A stretch of DNA of 64,000 nucleotides. It comes from Bacteroidota bacterium (GTDB lineage Bacteria > Bacteroidota > Bacteroidia > UKL13-3). How positions within the stretch are numbered: the stretch's first letter is position 1; each line of letters opens with the position of its first letter. The notes beneath the pieces are model-generated. The model was not told where the DNA came from, did not search any database, and was given only the letters and a program-made list of their open reading frames with translations. Positions 23,533 to 31,247 of this stretch are shown here, one piece after another. The position numbers were made by a program, and so were the translations under genes. The DNA lies in assembly GCA_027482225.1 (NCBI GenBank), contig JAIXWD010000016.1, positions 78,050 to 142,049 of the forward strand, written 5' to 3'.

Positions 23533-24726
23533 TCAAAGATAAAACTTGTTTAGGTTATTTACAATAATTTGGCAAGCCTGTTTTATTTGTACAGGGGTAA
23601 TAATAAGTGGTGGGGATAACCGCATGCAGTTGGTGGCAAATAAAAACCAATCTGTAATCAGTCCATCTGCTATGCAACCATCAATTACTTTTTTATTAAA
23701 TTCAAAGCTCTCCAGCTCTAAAGCCAACATCAAACCTTTACCGTTTATTTTTTTTATTGCTGGATGAACCAGAAGTGAACGGAACAATTGTTCTTTTTCG
23801 GCTACTTCACTTATCCAACTATTTGTAATTAATTCCTCAATTCCGGCAATTGCTCCTGCACATATTACGGGATGTCCGCCAAAGGTAGTAATATGGCCAA
23901 GTATCGGATTTTCGGCTAAAGTCATCATCATGTTATGCGAAGCCACAAAAGCGCCCATTGGCATGCCTGCTCCTAATGCTTTTCCAAGCAATAAAATATC
24001 AGGTACAACACCGCTGTGTTCAAAAGCAAACATTTTTCCGGTACGACCCATACCTGTTTGTATCTCATCAAAAATAAGCAAAACGCAATGTGCATCACAT
24101 TTATCTCGTAGTGCTTTTAAAAAAGTTTCGTCAGTTGGTAAATAACCTGCTTCGCCACGCACAACTTCAATAATTACACAAGCTGTTTTATGGGTGATGT
24201 TTTCTAATTCCGTTATATTCCCGTTTGTTAAAAAACGTACATCAGGCAACAATGGGCGAAATGCATTTTTGTATTCCTCTTCACTATTTAAACTTAAAGC
24301 CGCATGTGTACTGCCGTGGTAGGCATGTTTAAAAGCAATAATCTCACTACGTTTGGTTACGCGTTTCGCTAGTTTTAAAGCGCCATCAGTGGCTTCGGCA
24401 CCAGAGTTTACAAAGTATACACTATTTAAGGAATCGGGTAGGAGCGATGTTAATTTTTGTGCCAACTGCACTTGTGGTGCTTGTACATATTCGCCATACA
24501 CCATTAGGTGCATGTATTTATCTATCTGGGTTTTTAAGGCTTGATTTACATTTGCATTGCCATGCCCCAAACTACTTACGCTAATGCCCGAAATTAAATC
24601 AATAAATGGTTTGTTGTTTTTATCGTACAAGTAAATTCCTTCGGCTCTTTCAAACTCAAGCAATAACGGGAAGCGTGTTGTTTGTGCCTGATGCTGTAAA
24701 AATAATTCTCGGTTACTGATGTGCAT
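23533..24726 (-). CDS. Class III PLP-dependent aminotransferase
   Basis: Fold-type I, class III aminotransferase (acetylornithine/ornithine/4-aminobutyrate/adenosylmethionine-type group), 397 residues from the ATG at 24726 (MHISNRELFLQHQAQ). The longer track ORF adds 38 residues rich in Ser/Arg/Val that do not resemble the family. Motifs are GIYLYDKNNKPFIDLISGISVSSLGH, FVNSGAEATDGALKLAKR, HAYHGSTHAALSL, VIIEVVRGEAGYLP, LLIFDEIQTGMGRTGKMFAFEH and the PLP lysine in LLLGKALGAGMPMGAF. The precise substrate is not resolvable; no arg or gab gene is adjacent. Its start lies 47 bases from the divergent small gene at 24773. Confidence 0.88.
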   Translation of the reverse strand: MHISNRELFLQHQAQTTRFPLLLEFERAEGIYLYDKNNKPFIDLISGISVSSLGHGNANVNQALKTQIDKYMHLMVYGEYVQAPQVQLAQKLTSLLPDSLNSVYFVNSGAEATDGALKLAKRVTKRSEIIAFKHAYHGSTHAALSLNSEEEYKNAFRPLLPDVRFLTNGNITELENITHKTACVIIEVVRGEAGYLPTDETFLKALRDKCDAHCVLLIFDEIQTGMGRTGKMFAFEHSGVVPDILLLGKALGAGMPMGAFVASHNMMMTLAENPILGHITTFGGHPVICAGAIAGIEELITNSWISEVAEKEQLFRSLLVHPAIKKINGKGLMLALELESFEFNKKVIDGCIADGLITDWFLFATNCMRLSPPLIITPVQIKQACQIIVNNLNKFYL

Positions 24727-24772
24727 GATACAAATATGCGGTAATATTCTAATTTTAGCTAAATTCGTGATC

Positions 24773-24919
24773 GTGCAAAAAACAACTAAACGCATATTAA
24801 CAACCGAAGAAGAACGACTTGAAAAACTTTTGGCCACCACACCAACCGAGCGTTTTAGGTTAATGATTAATTTGTTTAAGTTTAATCAGAAATTAAAGCT
24901 TGCTAATCAACCAAAATAA
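24773..24919 (+). CDS. Small protein beside a broken nucleotidyltransferase
   Basis: About 48 residues if started at the GTG at 24773 (another GTG lies two codons earlier). The ATG at 24719 would overlap the divergent aminotransferase start. The body TTKRILTTEEERLEKLLATT, then PTERFRLMINLFKFNQKLKL, is a charged amphipathic helix pattern with a T-x-x-E-R-F motif. Small proteins of this sort commonly sit directly upstream of DUF6036/AbiEii-like nucleotidyltransferases in Bacteroidota, which is what follows 9 bases later, so a two-gene, toxin-antitoxin-like cassette is possible. No helix-turn-helix is evident. The exact start and function are uncertain, and expression is not proven. Confidence 0.5.
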   Translation: MQKTTKRILTTEEERLEKLLATTPTERFRLMINLFKFNQKLKLANQPK

Positions 24920-24928
24920 TTTAAAGCT

Positions 24929-25404
24929 TTGGATTTATTTGAAGAAGAACTTGTAAACCTTTTCGGTGCGTTTCAATCAACCAACTTAGCCTACATTATA
25001 TGGTTGGAGGATTTGCAACTAACCTGCATGGATTTAGTCGTTTTACTGCCGATTTAGATATTTGGATTAAAGAAACTCCCGAAAACAAACACAATTATAG
25101 AAAAGCGATTGCAATTGCCGGTTATGGTGATTTTCCTATGTACGAAACTATGGAGTTTGTTCCGGATTGGACAACCTTGTCTTTAAACAATGGGATGGAG
25201 TTAGACATCATGACTTTTATGGCAAATTATACCCCGGCTAATTTTGATGAGTGTTATGTATTAGCACCAATCATGAATATTTTAGATAATGATGTTCGTG
25301 TATTGCATATCAATCATCTAATTGCAGAAAAAACTAAACTATGCAGGCCAAAAGATTTAATTGATTTGGAATAGTTAGAGAAAATTCGTTCTAGTCAAAA
25401 ATAG
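24929..25404 (+). pseudogene. Frameshifted nucleotidyltransferase-like gene
   Basis: Reading from the TTG at 24929 gives LDLFEEELVNLFGAFQSTNLAYII, in frame 2. The core of the protein, MVGGFATNLHGFSRFTADLDIWI, continues in frame 1 from 25000, so one base appears to be missing (or two gained) near 24998. The frame then runs through LELDIMTFMANY-like sequence (MELDIMTFMANY) to RPKDLIDLE and meets a TAG at 25372, but after it the same frame reads LEKIRSSQK before a second stop at 25402. The GGFATxLHG and DLD motifs are those of MNT/DNA-polymerase-beta-type nucleotidyltransferases (DUF6036/AbiEii-like). One frameshift plus one in-frame stop suggest a recent pseudogene. The track reports only the 124-residue part from 25000. 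A sequencing error could mimic the frameshift, less easily the stop. Confidence 0.65.
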
Positions 25405-25450
25405 TCAATTATACATTTGTGCTGCCAATAGCTAAAGCCATAAGTTCAGT

Positions 25451-25458
25451 TATCTTTG
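25451..25458 (+). promoter_or_regulatory. TAnnTTTG -7 box of the DEAD-box helicase gene
   Basis: TATCTTTG matches the -7 consensus exactly, 22 bases before the ATG at 25481. A TTTG lies 31 bases upstream, which is longer than the usual 17-23 spacing, so no -33 element is claimed. Confidence 0.55.
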
Positions 25459-25480
25459 CTGCTCAACCTTATTTTATCAT

Positions 25481-26617
25481 ATGTCGTTTGCAGCGCTTGG
25501 TTTAAACCGCGATTTACTTTACGCATTAGAAAAACAAATCTATACTACACCATATCCAATACAATCTGAAGCTATACCTGTTATTTTAGCAGGTAAGGAT
25601 GTGTTGGGCATTGCACAAACAGGTTCGGGTAAAACAGCTAGTTACGTGTTGCCAACTTTGCAATTGCTGCAAAGCAAACCCATCTGTCAAAATAGGTATA
25701 TCAATACTTTAGTTTTAGTACCAACGCGTGAGTTAGCCATACAAGTTCAAAAAGTATATAAATCGTTTAGCGATAAACTAGAACAACCCATTAAAACATT
25801 AGCTGTGTATGGTGGTGCTTCTATTAACCCACAAATGATGGATATGAATAAAGTTGAAGTTTTGGTAGCTACACCTGGACGTTTATTGGAGTTGGTAGAA
25901 AAAAAAGCTGTTTTTTTAAGTGCGGTTGATGTGTTGGTGCTTGATGAAGCTGATAAAATGTTGAACCTTGGTTTTAAAGAGGAGATGACTATGGTGTTGG
26001 GTTTATTGCCTATTAAACGTCAGAATTTACTTTTTTCGGCCACCTTAAGTACCGATTTAAGCAGCATAAAAGATGTGCTGCTAAATCATCCTTTTACAAT
26101 TGAAATTGTTGAAAAGACTCACAACATTGAACTGATTAATCAATTGTCTTATGCGGTTGAAGAAGAACTTAAAGGGCCGTTGTTGCGCTATTTAATTAAG
26201 CTACATCAAATAGAACAAGTGCTGGTGTTTACTTCATCTGTTCACAAGGCCGATATGGTGACAGATAAATTAAATGCAAACGGAATAAAAGCGATGGCCA
26301 TGCACAGTAAAAAAAGTCAGGGGGCACGTGAACAAGCGTTGTTAAAATTTAAAAATGGTGTTGTGCAAGTATTAGTAGCAACCGATTTAATGGGGCGCGG
26401 AATTGATATTCCTTTCTTGCCATTTGTCATCAATTACGAATTACCTCGCTCGCCTAAGGATTATATACACCGTATTGGCCGCACGGGTAGGGCAGAGCAT
26501 GCCGGAACTGCTATAAGTTTTATAACTTCCGATGATGCGCATCATTTTGGTGTAATACAAAAGAAAATGAAAAAGCGTGTGGAGTTGTTGGATAGCGATG
26601 GATTGAAACTGTTTTGA
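25481..26617 (+). CDS. DEAD-box RNA helicase
   Basis: ATP-dependent RNA helicase, 378 residues, shorter than RhlE/DeaD types because there is no long basic C-terminal tail. Ordered motifs: Q-motif (TTPYPIQSEAIPVIL), Walker A (AQTGSGKT), PTRELA, GG (VYGGAS), TPGRLLELV, DEAD (LVLDEADKMLNLGFK), SAT (LFSATLS), and in the second domain VLVFTSSVHKADMV, VLVATDLMGRGIDIP and HRIGRTGRA. Complete motif set, so it should be active. RNA helicases of this sort assist ribosome assembly, RNA decay or cold adaptation. The gene stands alone, converging on the interrupted gene at 26633. Confidence 0.95.
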   Translation: MSFAALGLNRDLLYALEKQIYTTPYPIQSEAIPVILAGKDVLGIAQTGSGKTASYVLPTLQLLQSKPICQNRYINTLVLVPTRELAIQVQKVYKSFSDKLEQPIKTLAVYGGASINPQMMDMNKVEVLVATPGRLLELVEKKAVFLSAVDVLVLDEADKMLNLGFKEEMTMVLGLLPIKRQNLLFSATLSTDLSSIKDVLLNHPFTIEIVEKTHNIELINQLSYAVEEELKGPLLRYLIKLHQIEQVLVFTSSVHKADMVTDKLNANGIKAMAMHSKKSQGAREQALLKFKNGVVQVLVATDLMGRGIDIPFLPFVINYELPRSPKDYIHRIGRTGRAEHAGTAISFITSDDAHHFGVIQKKMKKRVELLDSDGLKLF

Positions 26618-26632
26618 TGATGAGCTGATCCA

Positions 26633-27331
26633 TTAACAAATAAGCAATAAACGGCACTCCCCATCTTTTTCTTTTGGTGCACGATGCACACATGGCTGAA
26701 CTTTACTCTGAGGATGATCTACAGCTAAACGCCACAAGTTGCCAATTCCCAAATTAATGGTTTGTGCATTTGGTTTAGGTTGATAATGCAAATCAAAAAA
26801 AGCTTCATTTAAATAGGTTTCAAATGCCTCGTTTGTACCATTAAATGCCACACTTAGCTGATTACGAATTTCCGGTATTTGAATTTTTTGTATGGCTTGT
26901 ACATTGGGTAAAATTTCACTGGCTTGGCCATATTAAGTGCATAAAAAAGTATCGGTTGGCACAGGCGAACGATCCACATGAAACGAATACACATCAGTTG
27001 GTATTAAAGGATGCGTATCGTCCCTATCGTAGTTTTTAATTAAGTTAAGGGTTGGTTGTGCACCATGTGCTTTTAACAATTCCCAATCGGCTAAAATGGT
27101 TTGGCATGCTAAGTTACCTTGTTCACTTAACTCTAATGCAATCAGTTCGTCTGGTTCAATGGATGTAATGTTTTCTCTAGGCTTAATTTTTTCATTAATT
27201 TCAAAGAAATCACCCTCTATTACACGCTGCCAACATAACGCATTGATTTTGCCCACAAAAGAAGTATCCACCAACTCTTTAAATGTAGCAACAAGTTGTA
27301 TTTGGTTATTTGCGTGTGTTAAATCTATCAT
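26633..27331 (-). pseudogene. DUF1826-like gene interrupted by one in-frame stop
   Basis: Track ORFs 26933-27331 and 26633-26851 lie in the same frame and are continuous apart from one TAA at 26935-26933. The uninterrupted frame would encode about 232 residues starting MIDLTHANNQIQLVATFKEL. Around the stop it reads SFHVDRSPVPTDTFLCT, stop, YGQASEILPNVQAIQK; a Tyr codon changed to TAA would fit (CTY-YGQ). The middle FHVDR...LCTYYG and the end CVHRAPKEKDGECRLLL resemble DUF1826 proteins (FHxDh...cTYrGpGTEW; HRsP...RLLL), a family of unknown function. Family assignment is tentative. The frame itself is unequivocal. Either the gene has been lost recently, there is a base-call error, or two products are made. 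Confidence 0.6.
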
Positions 27332-27754
27332 GGGTTAAACGAATGGATGTTTTAAAATTGGGCCAACTTATTTATCTGCGAAACTCAAAACCTATTTTGT
27401 TTCGCTTTTATTTATTTAGTTTTAATTGATCAAATGGGCTAGTTATTTTGCCCAAATACTCGGTACTTAAATACTTGTAAATTTTGGTTGTATTAGGCTT
27501 TTGAGTTTTGTAATACACTACTAAATAAAACTATTGTGTTGGCAATTTAAAAATCATTATTAAATGAAGTTAATTATTTTATAATAAGTTAAACTCGGCA
27601 TAAGGTTTTCAGCAGTTACAAGCGAGGGTTGGCATTCTGATTAGGCGTTAAACGTTTATATTGAAGCTATACTTTACCTAAGGGTAAGCCCCAAAAATAA
27701 AAACGCCACTCCAAATAATTGAAATGGTGTTTTTAAGTATAAAAGGTACATAAA
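27332..27754. other. Intergenic region, 423 bases
   Basis: AT-rich spacer between the interrupted DUF1826-like gene and the deoxyhypusine-synthase-like gene. Only short open stretches broken by stops are present (for example a plus-strand ATG at about 27344 followed by 28 codons); none resembles a known protein. No tRNA or riboswitch was seen. A terminator occupies the right end (27699-27734). Confidence 0.5.
27699..27734. terminator. Terminator downstream of the deoxyhypusine-synthase-like gene
   Basis: AAAAACGCCA and TGGTGTTTTT pair with one G-T across a 16-base loop, with A-runs on the left acting as the T-tract for the reverse-strand gene that ends at 27755. Confidence 0.65.
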
Positions 27755-28729
27755 TTACCAGCCTAAAATCCAAGCAAACATTAATGGTGCTACAATGGTA
27801 GCATCACTTTCTACAATAAACTTTGGTGTATGTATATCTAATTTACCCCAAGTAATTTTTTCATTCGGTACTGCACCAGAGTATGAACCGTATGAAGTGG
27901 TTGAATCGCTAATTTGGCAGAAGTAACTCCAAAACGGAATGTTTTCCATTTCCATATCTTGGTATAACATAGGCACTACGCAAATAGGGAAATCGCCTGC
28001 TATACCGCCACCAATTTGAAAAAAACCTAAGCCTTTGCCTTCACTGTTTTTTACATACCAATCGGCTAACCAAGCCATATACTCAATACCACTTTTCATG
28101 GTGCTGGCTTTAATTTCGTTTTTAATTACATAGCTCGCAAAAATGTTACCCATGGTGCTATCTTCCCAACCCGGAACTACAATGGGTAAATTGCGCTCGG
28201 CTGCTGCCAACATCCACGAGTTTTTAGGGTCAATTTCGTAGTATTGTGCTAGCTCGCCACTATTTAAAATTTTGTACATAAACTCGTGTGGAAAATAACG
28301 CTCGCCCACGTTATCTGCATCTTTCCATATTTTATGAATGTGCTTTTGTAACCTACGGAAAGCTTCTTCTTCAGGTATACATGTATCGGTTACACGGTTA
28401 TAATGGTTTTCTAATAAATCCCACTCGTCTTGCGGTGAAAGATCGCGATAGTTTGGCACACGCTTGTAATGGCTGTGTGCAACTAGGTTCATAATATCCT
28501 CTTCAAGGTTGGCGCCAGTGCAACTAATAATATCTACCTTGCCTTGGCGTATCATTTCGGCCAACGATTTGCCTAACTCGGCAGTACTCATGGCACCGGC
28601 AAGTGTAACCATCATTTTGCCACCCTCAGTAAGGTGTGTTTCGTATCCTTTGGCAGCATCAACCAATGCAGCAGCATTAAAATGCTTGTAGTGGGTTTCA
28701 ATAAATTGAGATATGGGTCCTTTAGTCAT
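27755..28729 (-). CDS. Deoxyhypusine synthase-like protein
   Basis: Deoxyhypusine-synthase-family protein, 324 residues, predicted cytoplasmic NAD-dependent enzyme. Motifs: MVTLAGAMSTAELGKSLAEMIR, DIISCTGANLEEDI (NAD-binding TGANLEED), the ISDSTTSYGSYSGAVPNEK region and ITWGKLDIHTPKFIVESDATIVAPLMF, in which WGK carries the lysine that is catalytic in eukaryotic DHS. Because bacteria lack eIF5A, related bacterial proteins are thought to act on free polyamines (homospermidine synthase type) or on unknown substrates. No polyamine gene is adjacent. It is monocistronic: a terminator lies upstream (28779) and one downstream, and a good promoter (28747-28780) precedes it. Confidence 0.9.
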   Translation of the reverse strand: MTKGPISQFIETHYKHFNAAALVDAAKGYETHLTEGGKMMVTLAGAMSTAELGKSLAEMIRQGKVDIISCTGANLEEDIMNLVAHSHYKRVPNYRDLSPQDEWDLLENHYNRVTDTCIPEEEAFRRLQKHIHKIWKDADNVGERYFPHEFMYKILNSGELAQYYEIDPKNSWMLAAAERNLPIVVPGWEDSTMGNIFASYVIKNEIKASTMKSGIEYMAWLADWYVKNSEGKGLGFFQIGGGIAGDFPICVVPMLYQDMEMENIPFWSYFCQISDSTTSYGSYSGAVPNEKITWGKLDIHTPKFIVESDATIVAPLMFAWILGW

Positions 28730-28746
28730 TTCCTGTAAATTTTGGG

Positions 28747-28780
28747 CAAATATAGCTGTACCGGGTTAATTAAAAACAAA
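28747..28780 (-). promoter_or_regulatory. Promoter of the deoxyhypusine-synthase-like gene
   Basis: On the reverse strand TTTG (28780-28777), 22 bases, then TATATTTG (28754-28747), an exact Bacteroidota -33/-7 pair, 17 bases before the ATG at 28729. The spacing falls within the reported 17-23. Confidence 0.7.
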
Positions 28781-28808
28781 AAAGGAAACCAAACTTGGTT
28801 TCCTTTTT
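28779..28808. terminator. Bidirectional terminator after the ECF sigma operon
   Basis: AAAAAGGAAACCA and TGGTTTCCTTTTT form a perfect 13-bp stem with a 4-base loop. It lies 8 bases past the stop of the reverse-strand gene at 28817 and partly overlaps the -33 element of the next gene. Confidence 0.9.
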
Positions 28809-28816
28809 AAGTGTTG

Positions 28817-29266
28817 CTATTCTTTATGCCTTTTATCTTTTATTTTTTTGAGTAGTTGTATTTTAAATTCTTGCTCAATGCTCAGTAGTTTTGCAACTTT
28901 AACTGTGGGTAATATCTTTTTAAACTCGGGTATGTATTTTTTTATCGCATCAATCTCTATTTGCTTAAGCAACAACTGTTCATTAATGTATTTATCGGCC
29001 TCTTGCTCATTTGGTTTAGCTTTTAGTTTAAACGCTTTGGTTAGCTCACGTTGTTTTCTTCTTACTGTTTTTATCTCTTGCTCAAACTTATTGTAAATGG
29101 GCCAAAATAATTCTGCTTCTTTACTTGTAAGTGCTAGTTTCTCTGTAATAAACCCAATTTTTAGCACTTCTATTTTTTCGTGTTTCGTTTCTTCATTATC
29201 ATCGGTTTGTTGCGCTAATAGGCTCAATCCCATGCTTAAGAACAATATCAATAATATTTTTTTCAT
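28817..29266 (-). CDS. Exported Spy/CpxP-like helical protein
   Basis: A 149-residue protein with a clear signal peptide (MKKILLILFLSMGLSLLAQQ) and a highly charged helical mature part. ITEKLALTSKEAELFWPIYN resembles the small periplasmic proteins (Spy/CpxP or heavy-metal-sensor-like) that follow Bacteroidota ECF sigma factors, with a segment of the form L(t/s)xxEAxxFWPxYxxY(e/q). No LTXXQ pair is visible, so the match is a resemblance only. It is the third gene of an operon with the ECF sigma factor and the anti-sigma-like protein (11-base gap to the latter), and may report envelope stress or regulate them. A terminator follows directly. Confidence 0.7.
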   Translation of the reverse strand: MKKILLILFLSMGLSLLAQQTDDNEETKHEKIEVLKIGFITEKLALTSKEAELFWPIYNKFEQEIKTVRRKQRELTKAFKLKAKPNEQEADKYINEQLLLKQIEIDAIKKYIPEFKKILPTVKVAKLLSIEQEFKIQLLKKIKDKRHKE

Positions 29267-29277
29267 GTTGGTTAATG

Positions 29278-29733
29278 TTACAATTCGTTAACTAATATTT
29301 CTTCATCCATATCCTCAATTACTTCATCTGGTATGGTTTCGTTTTTATTTGCCTCATTTACAACTAATGCTTCAATGGGTAAATCGGATAATTTATCGGC
29401 TATTACATAGTTTATTATTTCCTCATCGGTAACTATTAAATTTTCATTTTTGTTATATGTTAATGGCATAAATTGAAACAATCCAAGCATTATTATTAAT
29501 ATGCCTGCTGCATACCAAATAGGGTTAATATAAATAATTTTTGGTTTTGGCTTGATTTGACTTAATAAGCGTGTTTTACTTTTTTCGAAGTAAACTTCTA
29601 GTGTAGTAAATCCACCCTCATTAACCCTTAACATGATTTGGTTTTTGCTTCGTTCAAAATAATCATCAGGTACGGTAAATCCACCTTGTGGGTTACTTTT
29701 AGTGATCTGATATAAATGCTCTTGCTTACTCAT
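29278..29733 (-). CDS. Anti-sigma-like single-span membrane protein
   Basis: A 151-residue protein from the ATG at 29733 (MSKQEHLYQITKSN). The track's start at 29793 would overlap the sigma gene by 26 bases, so the shorter form is preferred though not proven. The N-terminal cytoplasmic part contains two similar blocks, GGFTVPDDYFERSKNQIM and GGFTTLEVYFEKSKTRLL, then one hydrophobic helix (YAAGILIIMLGLFQFM), then an acidic tail to EEILVNEL. The PDDYFE-x-SK motif and single helix recall the second gene of many Bacteroidota ECF operons, where the protein restrains the sigma factor. No zinc-anti-sigma HXXXCXXC motif is present. It follows the sigma gene and precedes the Spy-like gene. Confidence 0.65.
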   Translation of the reverse strand: MSKQEHLYQITKSNPQGGFTVPDDYFERSKNQIMLRVNEGGFTTLEVYFEKSKTRLLSQIKPKPKIIYINPIWYAAGILIIMLGLFQFMPLTYNKNENLIVTDEEIINYVIADKLSDLPIEALVVNEANKNETIPDEVIEDMDEEILVNEL

Positions 29734-29767
29734 TACGTATTTTATGATTGGTATTTTGGCTAATGGT

Positions 29768-30319
29768 TTAATGTACGGATAAATAAGTTTCAATTTTTTT
29801 TACTGCATGATGGTAAGAGGCTTTTAATGCACCCACCGAAGTTTCTAATACCTCACTCATGTCTTCATATTTCATATTATCGAAATATTTTAAGTTAAAC
29901 ACCAATCTTTGTTTTTCAGGTAAATTGATAATGGCTTGTTGTAGTTTAAGCTCTACACTATTTCCATTAAAATAACCTGTAGTGTTTAAATGCACCAGCA
30001 ATTCGGGGGAGGTATCCTCTATATTTTGATGTTGCTTTTTTTTGTTTAAAAAGTTTAATGCCTCATTTGTGGCTATACGATATATCCAGGTGTATAGTTT
30101 AGCATTGCCTTTAAACTGATGCAGGTTTTCCCACACTTTAATCATGGTATTTTGAAGTACATCATCAGTATCATCATGACTAATAACCATACGTCTAATG
30201 TGCCAATATGTTTTTTGTTGGTAGGTATTTAATAACCACTCGAAAGCCATATGCTTAGTTGCATCTTTTGCAAATGCTTGCAATATCTCTATATCGGATG
30301 TTGGCTTGTTGGTGCTCAT
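29768..30319 (-). CDS. ECF RNA polymerase sigma factor
   Basis: ECF-type sigma-70 factor, 183 residues. Region 2 is seen in DTDDVLQNTMIKVWENLHQFKGNAKLYTWIYRIATNEALNFLNKKK, which includes the core-binding and -10-recognition helices, and region 4 in LPEKQRLVFNLKYFDNMKYEDMSEVLETSVGALKASYHHAVKKIE, a helix-turn-helix for -35-like recognition. First gene of an operon followed by an anti-sigma-like membrane protein and an exported helical protein, a common stress-response layout in Bacteroidota. Which genes it controls cannot be read from the window. Regulon inference would need motif searching. Start MSTNKPTSDIEILQAF at 30319. Confidence 0.9.
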   Translation of the reverse strand: MSTNKPTSDIEILQAFAKDATKHMAFEWLLNTYQQKTYWHIRRMVISHDDTDDVLQNTMIKVWENLHQFKGNAKLYTWIYRIATNEALNFLNKKKQHQNIEDTSPELLVHLNTTGYFNGNSVELKLQQAIINLPEKQRLVFNLKYFDNMKYEDMSEVLETSVGALKASYHHAVKKIETYLSVH

Positions 30320-30538
30320 TTACTTTATATGCTAAATTAGAGTAATTATGTAGCACTTGGTTTAAATTGTTTTCAAAATTTACGGGTAACTACCTAATTT
30401 ACTTGAGTAAAAAGTTTGGGTAGGTGAAAAATTGCATGTAGTTTTGTCCAAGATACATTCAGTTTCAATCGTTTTGCTTGGCATGATGATTGTTATTTGA
30501 TGTTTCGTTTCAAAAATTATATAACTAAACATATCAAA

Positions 30539-31192
30539 ATGATTAATCGAATTCTTCTTCTTGTAGTTTTTTCTACTTCCATTGCCATAGCGCTTCAAGC
30601 CCAAAAACCTGCTGATAAAAGTGCTGATAAATTGTTAAATTTAATTAGCACACGATACAAAAACTTTAAAACAATAAAGGCTGATTTTATTTACAGCATA
30701 GAAAGTAAGGCGGAGAACATAAGCGAAAAACAAAAAGGCAGCATATATGTGAAAGGTAATAAATTCAGGTTAGACATAGCCGATCAAGTAATTATGTGCG
30801 ATAATAAAACGGTTTGGACATATAGTAAAGAGGTAAATGAGGTGCAAATAAATAACTACGATCCTAAAAAAGCACCTATCAGGCTTGACGATATTTTTAC
30901 CATGTATGATAAAGGTTTTTTATCAAAAATATTAGACACCAAAAAAGAAGGCAAAAGCGATATTGTGTTGGTGGAACTCACCCCAAAAGACAAAAAGAAA
31001 AACTTCTTTAAAATTAAATTAACAATTGATAAGACCAATCAAACCATAATTAAGTCTCAGGTTTTTGATAAGAGCGGAACCATACATACTTATTTAGTTA
31101 CCAACCAATTTCCTAATATTAAATTGGAAGATAAATTTTTTGTGTTTGATGTAAAGAAATACCCAAAATGTGAAGTAATTGATCTTAGGTGA
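30539..31192 (+). CDS. Outer-membrane lipoprotein carrier protein LolA family
   Basis: LolA-like periplasmic protein, 217 residues, starting from the ATG at 30539 (MINRILLLVVFSTSIAIALQAQ, a signal peptide). The mature part begins KSADKLLNLISTRYKNFKTIKADFIYSI, and continues KQKGSIYVKGNKFRLDIADQVIMCDNKTVWTYSKEVNEVQI, the family's half-barrel strands; later FKIKLTIDKTNQTIIKSQVFDKSG. It should carry lipoproteins from the inner to the outer membrane, the way LolA does. The lol ABC transporter genes are not nearby. The gene stands alone with a terminator after it and is divergent from the ECF sigma gene (219 bases between starts). Confidence 0.88.
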   Translation: MINRILLLVVFSTSIAIALQAQKPADKSADKLLNLISTRYKNFKTIKADFIYSIESKAENISEKQKGSIYVKGNKFRLDIADQVIMCDNKTVWTYSKEVNEVQINNYDPKKAPIRLDDIFTMYDKGFLSKILDTKKEGKSDIVLVELTPKDKKKNFFKIKLTIDKTNQTIIKSQVFDKSGTIHTYLVTNQFPNIKLEDKFFVFDVKKYPKCEVIDLR

Positions 31193-31212
31193 TTTTAAAA
31201 AATTGCTAAAAT

Positions 31213-31240
31213 AAAACGCTTCAATTTTGGAGCGTTTTTT
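31213..31240. terminator. Convergent terminator between lolA-like and lipoprotein genes
   Basis: AAAACGCTTCAA pairs with TTGGAGCGTTTT (one G-T) across 2-4 bases, followed by a run of T on the plus side and preceded by A's for the reverse-strand gene. Confidence 0.75.
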
Positions 31241-31247
31241 TTAAAAA

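Noticed and set aside
24719-24772. ATG start for the small gene at 24719
   Set aside because: It overlaps the start of the divergent aminotransferase, and the encoded N-terminus (MCMIQICGN) has no likeness to the charged body, so a GTG start is preferred.
26845-27039. Plus-strand ORF MPHLADYEFPVF across the interrupted gene
   Set aside because: It is antisense to the DUF1826-like frame, has no known motif, and is short.
27096-27338. Plus-strand 80-aa ORF
   Set aside because: It is also antisense to the DUF1826-like frame; no domain is recognisable.
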